64,000 bases of DNA from Sinonovacula constricta. Lineage: Eukaryota; Mollusca; Bivalvia; Cardiida; Solecurtidae. Below are positions 59,795-64,000 of this stretch, one piece after another (position 1 is the first letter of the stretch; each line of letters opens with the position of its first letter). The position numbers were made by a program, and so were the translations under genes. Where the stretch lies: contig CM017556.1 of assembly GCA_007844125.1 (NCBI GenBank), positions 84,162,088 through 84,226,087 on the forward strand, written 5' to 3'. The notes under the pieces were generated by a model. The model saw only the letters and a list, made by a program, of their open reading frames with translations, had not been told where the DNA came from and ran no database searches.

Positions 59795-61819
59795 AGGCCA
59801 GTATTCACCAACTATTCTTAAGTAAGAATTGCTCAGGTCATGGATTTCACTCCACAATATCTTCATTATGTATTTATCTACATGTCTGTATTTTAGCATG
59901 GCACTTTAACTTTGCTTCTTTGAGCTTAAAATCATATTGAAACTATATAAGCAAGCCTTAAGACTTAAGTCCAAGTCACAATTTTTATACCAGTAGGTCT
60001 GTTAAGAATGGTTGGTGAATACAGGTATGTGTCTTAAGAATGGATGGTGAATATGAGCCTATGGCTTAAGAATGATTTGTGAATACAGGTCTATGACTTA
60101 AGAATGGTTGGTGAATACAGGTCTATGACTTAAGAATGATTTGTGAATACAGGTCTATGACTTAAGAATGGTTGGTGAATACAGGTCTATGACTTAAGAA
60201 TGATTTGTGAATACAGGTCTATGACTTAAGAATGGATGGTGAATACAGGCCTATGGCTTAAGAATGATTTGTGAATACAGGTCTATGACTTAAGAATGGT
60301 TGGTGAATACAGGTATGTGTCCTAAGAATGGATGGTGAATATGAGCCTATGGCTTAAGAATGATTTGTGAATACAGGTCTATGAGTTAAGAATTGCTGGT
60401 GAATACAGGTCTATGACTTAAGAATATTTGGTGAATACAGGCCTATGACTTAAGAATGATTGTGAATATGAGCCTAGAGCTTAAGAATGGTTGGTGAATA
60501 CAGGTCTATGACTTAAGAATGGTTGGTGAATACAGGTCTATGACTTAAGAATGGTTGGTGAATACAGGCCTATGACTTAAGAATGGTTGGTGAATACAGG
60601 TCTATGACTTAAGAATGGTCAGTGAATACAGGTCTATGACTTAAGAATATTTGGTGAATACAGGCCTATGACTTAAGAATGATTGTGAATATGAGCCTAG
60701 AGCTTAAGAATGGTTGGTGAATACAGGTCTATGACTTAAGAATGGTTGGTGAATACAGGTCTATGACTTAAGAATGGTTGGTGAATACAGGCCTATGACT
60801 TAAGAATGGTTGGTGAATACAGGTCGATGACTTAAGAATGGTTGGTGAATACAGGTCTATGGCTTAAGAATGGTTGGTGAATACAGGTCTATGACTTAAG
60901 AATGGTTGGTGAATACAGGTCTATGACTTAAGAATGATTGGTGAATACAGGTCTATGACTTAAGAATGGTTGGTTAATACAGGTCTATGGCTTAAGAATG
61001 GTTGGTGAATACAGGCCTATGGCTTAAGAATGGTTGGTGAATACAGGTCTATGACTTAAGAATGATTGGTGAATACAGGTCTATGGCTTAAGAATGGTTG
61101 GTGAATACAGGTCTATGGCTTAAGAATGGTTGGTGAATACAGGCCTATGACTTAAGAATGGTTGGTGAATACAGGTCTATGACTTAAGAATGGTTGGTGA
61201 ATACAGGTCTATGACTTAAGAATGGTTGGTTAATACAGGCCTATGACTTAAGAATGGTTGGTGAATACAGGTCTATGGCTTAAGAATGGTTGGTGAATAC
61301 AGGTCTATGACTTAAGAATGGTTGGTGAATACAGGTCTATGACTTAAGAATGATTGTTAAATACAGGTCTAGGACTTACGAATGGTTGGTGAATACAGGT
61401 CTATGACTTAAGAATGGTTGGTGAATACAGGTCTATGACTTAAGAATGGTTGGTGAATACAGGTCTATGACTTAAGAATGGTTGGTTAATACAGGTCTAT
61501 GACTTAAGAATGGTTGGTGAATACAGGTCTATGGCTTAAGAATGGTTGGTGAATACAGGTCTATGGCTTAAGAATGGTTGGTGAATACAGGTCTATGACT
61601 TAAGAATGGTTGGTTAATACAGGTCTATGGCTTAAGAATGGTTGGTGAATACAGGTCTATGGCTTAAGAATGGTTGGTGAATACAGGTCTATGACTTAAG
61701 AATGGTTGATGAATACAGGTCTATGACTTAAGAATGGTTGGTGAATACAGGTCTATGACTTAAGAATGGTTGGTTAATACAGGTCTATGACTTAAGAATG
61801 ATTGGTGAATATGGGCCTT
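59795..61819 (+). mobile_element. MITE with GGCC-type ends, copy 2, with an expanded end
   Basis: The left end reads AGGCCAGTATTCACCAAC; the interior to 60,000 matches copy 1 (220-462) in reverse complement (CACAATATCTTCATTATGTA, ACATGTCTGTATTTTAGC, CTTTGAGCTTAAAA). Where copy 1 has a single right end (CTTAAGAATGGTCGGTGAAT), this copy has about 57 tandem copies of it before the final GAATATGGGCCTTA. Confidence 0.82.
60001..61819. repeat. 32-bp minisatellite inside the MITE
   Basis: About 57 units of AAGAATGGTTGGTGAATACA, GG(T/C)CTATGACTT. Internal duplications of nine units (60,021 to 60,309) and about seven units (60,420 to 60,643) can be followed through marker variants. The unit equals the terminal inverted repeat of the surrounding MITE. 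Confidence 0.97.
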
Positions 61820-61934
61820 AGTTTTGGTAAATTCTACCTTAGCAGGATAAGAGTTAAGCCCGAGGTGTTTTTGTCTTATAACCACAAACCCATTATGTTT
61901 GTTACCCTATAGCTGATTCAGCATGTATATATAC

Positions 61935-63219
61935 AGCTGAGGCAACAAGTGTAGATCCAGACCAGCCAGTACCCTGCTAGAAACTATCTGATCAGGATCT
62001 GAACTATTTGCTGCTGAGACTCAAGCAATAGCAAGAAGTTTAGACAGCTTTGCATGTCTTCGTAAGAAGATAATTTGAAATTAGTATGTCATTAACAAAT
62101 TAAGCATGCTAAACGTTAAAACAATATCTTAAAATATTTAAGGTTTAGGCAACTAGTGCAGATCCAGTTCAGCTAGCTCCCTGCTTGAAGCTTTCTGATC
62201 AGGATCTTAACTATTTGCTGCTGAATCTCTAGCTATAAAGCTTTCAACCCTATCATGAAGTTGTTTGCCAATACCTAATAAATTAATACAAGTTATTAAT
62301 AAAAATAACAGCTAAGAGTTAATAACAAAGTGAAACAGAAGTATAGTCATTTGCCAGCAACTAAAGATTACAAGCGCATATTTCCAGAGATTCTGCCATA
62401 AACCTTGATCAGACAGATACCAGTATGTACTGTTTGATCTGGATCTACACTATTTGACATTGGTCTAATCAAAGCATATCCTATAATTTGCTGAATTAAT
62501 TAATAAATATTACAAAATCTTTATTATTTACTTACACTTAACATGCAATGGTAACAAGAAATATTGCCAGAGACAAAGCAGCCAATACGGTAGATCCTGA
62601 TCAGAGAGCACCAAGCAGGGAACAGGCTGATCTGGATCCACACCATTTGCTTAAACCTTATAATTCTTGCTTTGAAGTCTAACCCTGAATCTGCTTCATT
62701 TGAACATTTGTTCATGATCTAAACTAACAGTCATTTCTTTTAGCAAAATAATATCCTTTACTTGCCAACAAAGAGTGCCATACTTGATCAGGCAGCATCC
62801 AAGAGGAACAAGCTGATCAGGATCTGCCCCTTTTGCCAGTACCTTAGACTGCTAGACCGTATCATGCTTAGCAAGTTAGGAGGAGAAAGGATAACTGCTG
62901 TCTGATTGTGTGTGAGAGTATTAGAAATATGGGACTTTATTGATTCAGGCCGAGCTGTGCCTAGCTGAAGTGCCTCAAACATATAGAAATAGTTCCTCTC
63001 TCTGTATTAGTGCCCCTGGAGAGGCATTCTCTCTCTTAGTTACACGGGAAATGGACAAAACTAATGGAAATGGTAAAGAGAGATGTCATAGAGAGATGTC
63101 ATTTACTCTTAACCTGCTAAGCAATAATTACAAACCTCGGACAAAGGCAAAAAATTCGATCTAGATCTGCCAGTTCCAGCTTAGAGCTGTCTGATCAGGA
63201 TCTACAATATTTGTTGCCG
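61935..63219. repeat. Cluster of six short foldback elements
   Basis: Copies at about 61,935-62,015, 62,146-62,225, 62,392-62,459, 62,565-62,650, 62,763-62,838 and 63,145-63,219. Each is about 75-85 bp with arms near GCAAATAGTGTAGATCC(A/T)GATCAG and a 25-bp centre. Spacing is 170-380 bp of AT-rich DNA. The arms differ between copies but stay complementary in most positions. Confidence 0.75.
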
Positions 63220-63747
63220 AGTGTTTACAAATATGCCTCATTACCCATGCAAGTGGTTGTAATATATAAAGGGGATATAAAAAATGAGTTTGAGCTTAAA
63301 ACAAATGCAGTAGACTGAGGTTTTTAACATTAAACAATAAAGGCTAACCAATAGAGTCCAAGAGATGTTTTGTCCTAGAGAACAATCCAACTGCAATTAC
63401 AAAGCAAAACTCAATATGATTGTAATACAATAGACTATCATCATTTAAAGACAAAGAATTTAAATAACACTTGATTAGAAATCTATACTAATGGACTGTG
63501 GTTTTTGATTACTTTTGAATTGTTTTTACATTTTAAGCTTTAAGGAATGCAATATACAAAAAAATGGATTATGCTGAAACCCAACTTTAAAGATTCATTG
63601 ATAACTTAAATTATTCAATATAGTATGATGATTATGTTATTGTTTTCCTTTTAATATATAAAATTATATAACTCAGGGGGGTGTTTAATAATGTATTGCA
63701 TCAGTCATGGCCCCCCATTACTTTTTGATTATCTATTATTATAACAG

Positions 63748-64000
63748 ATTAGAATTTGGAAAACAACAGCGGCCATTGAGCAAAAACTTGAGGTCTTGCA
63801 GAATAAATGCTTGAGACAAATCCTCAAGAACTCTTGGCCAAACATCATCTCCAATGAGGAACTACTCAGAAGAACGGACTCATCCAAGAGACAGTCAGAA
63901 TATGCCGTTGGAGATGGCCGGGACATGTTTGTCGCATGCCACATGACTCCCTGCCAAGGATTGCCCTGCAATGAACTCCACAAGGAAAGAGGAACCACGG
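63748..64000 (+). pseudogene. Decayed LINE reverse-transcriptase C-terminal fragment
   Basis: The plus strand reads RIWKTTAAIEQKLEVLQNKC, then LRQILKNSWPNIISNEELLR in one frame, and after a frame change near 63,875-63,885, RWRWPGHVCRMPHDSLPRIA. These segments match the C-terminal tail common to a group of non-LTR retrotransposon ORF2 proteins (KCLRRIL..., WxGHVxRM). A TGA at 63,972-63,974 replaces the Trp usual in WTPQGKR. With a frameshift, a stop and no upstream part, it is a dead fragment; it may continue past the window. Confidence 0.78.

Overview
The window looks like intron-rich, AT-rich nuclear DNA from a bivalve-like mollusc or related invertebrate. This is an inference from three things: an invertebrate-type NMDA-receptor gene, a C1q-domain gene of the kind bivalves have in large numbers, and the density of tRNA-derived SINEs, short inverted-repeat transposons and minisatellites. 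The species cannot be named from the sequence.

One gene dominates. The 3' three-quarters of a GluN1 (NMDA receptor subunit 1, GRIN1) gene lies on the minus strand from about 58,188 down to 732. I could place 13 coding exons with GT-AG sites. All 12 junctions keep frame, and together they encode 743 residues and a stop. In transcription order they are: the lower amino-terminal domain (58.1-55.2 kb), ligand-binding half S1 (54.5-51.5 kb), M1 and the pore loop (49.4-49.2 kb), M3 (47.6-47.5 kb), S2 (46.6-35.7 kb), M4 (34.7-34.6 kb), and a two-exon cytoplasmic tail (10.7 kb and 0.9-0.7 kb). The first roughly 200 residues lie beyond the right edge.

A second gene is nested in the 10.4-kb intron between exons at 46.5 and 36.0 kb, on the opposite strand. 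It is a single-exon secreted coiled-coil C1q-domain protein (38,786-39,910 +).

Almost everything else is intronic repeat. The 23.8-kb intron between the M4 exon and the first tail exon is about half tandem repeat: arrays of 61, 24, 25, 41, 63, 35 and 38/34 bp, the last nearly 5 kb long. Other arrays lie at 3.9 (35 bp), 6.9 (42 bp), 9 (pyrimidine-rich), 41.4 (36 bp), 43 (53 bp), 48.4 (71 bp), 53.9 (28 bp), 56-58 (38 bp) and 60-61.8 kb (32 bp). Dispersed elements include three kinds of tRNA-headed SINE, a piggyBac-like TTAA MITE family (three copies), a GGCC-ended MITE family, an ACATGTGAAC-ended MITE family, a hAT-like 1-kb element, short foldback elements clustered at 61.9-63.2 kb, and a decayed LINE end at the right edge.

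The most interesting structure is that two minisatellites grew out of the ends of two unrelated MITE families: the 32-bp array at 60-61.8 kb from a GGCC-type inverted repeat, and the 35-bp array at 3.9-4.2 kb from a TTAA-type end. I found no CRISPR, prokaryotic system or other new multi-gene system.
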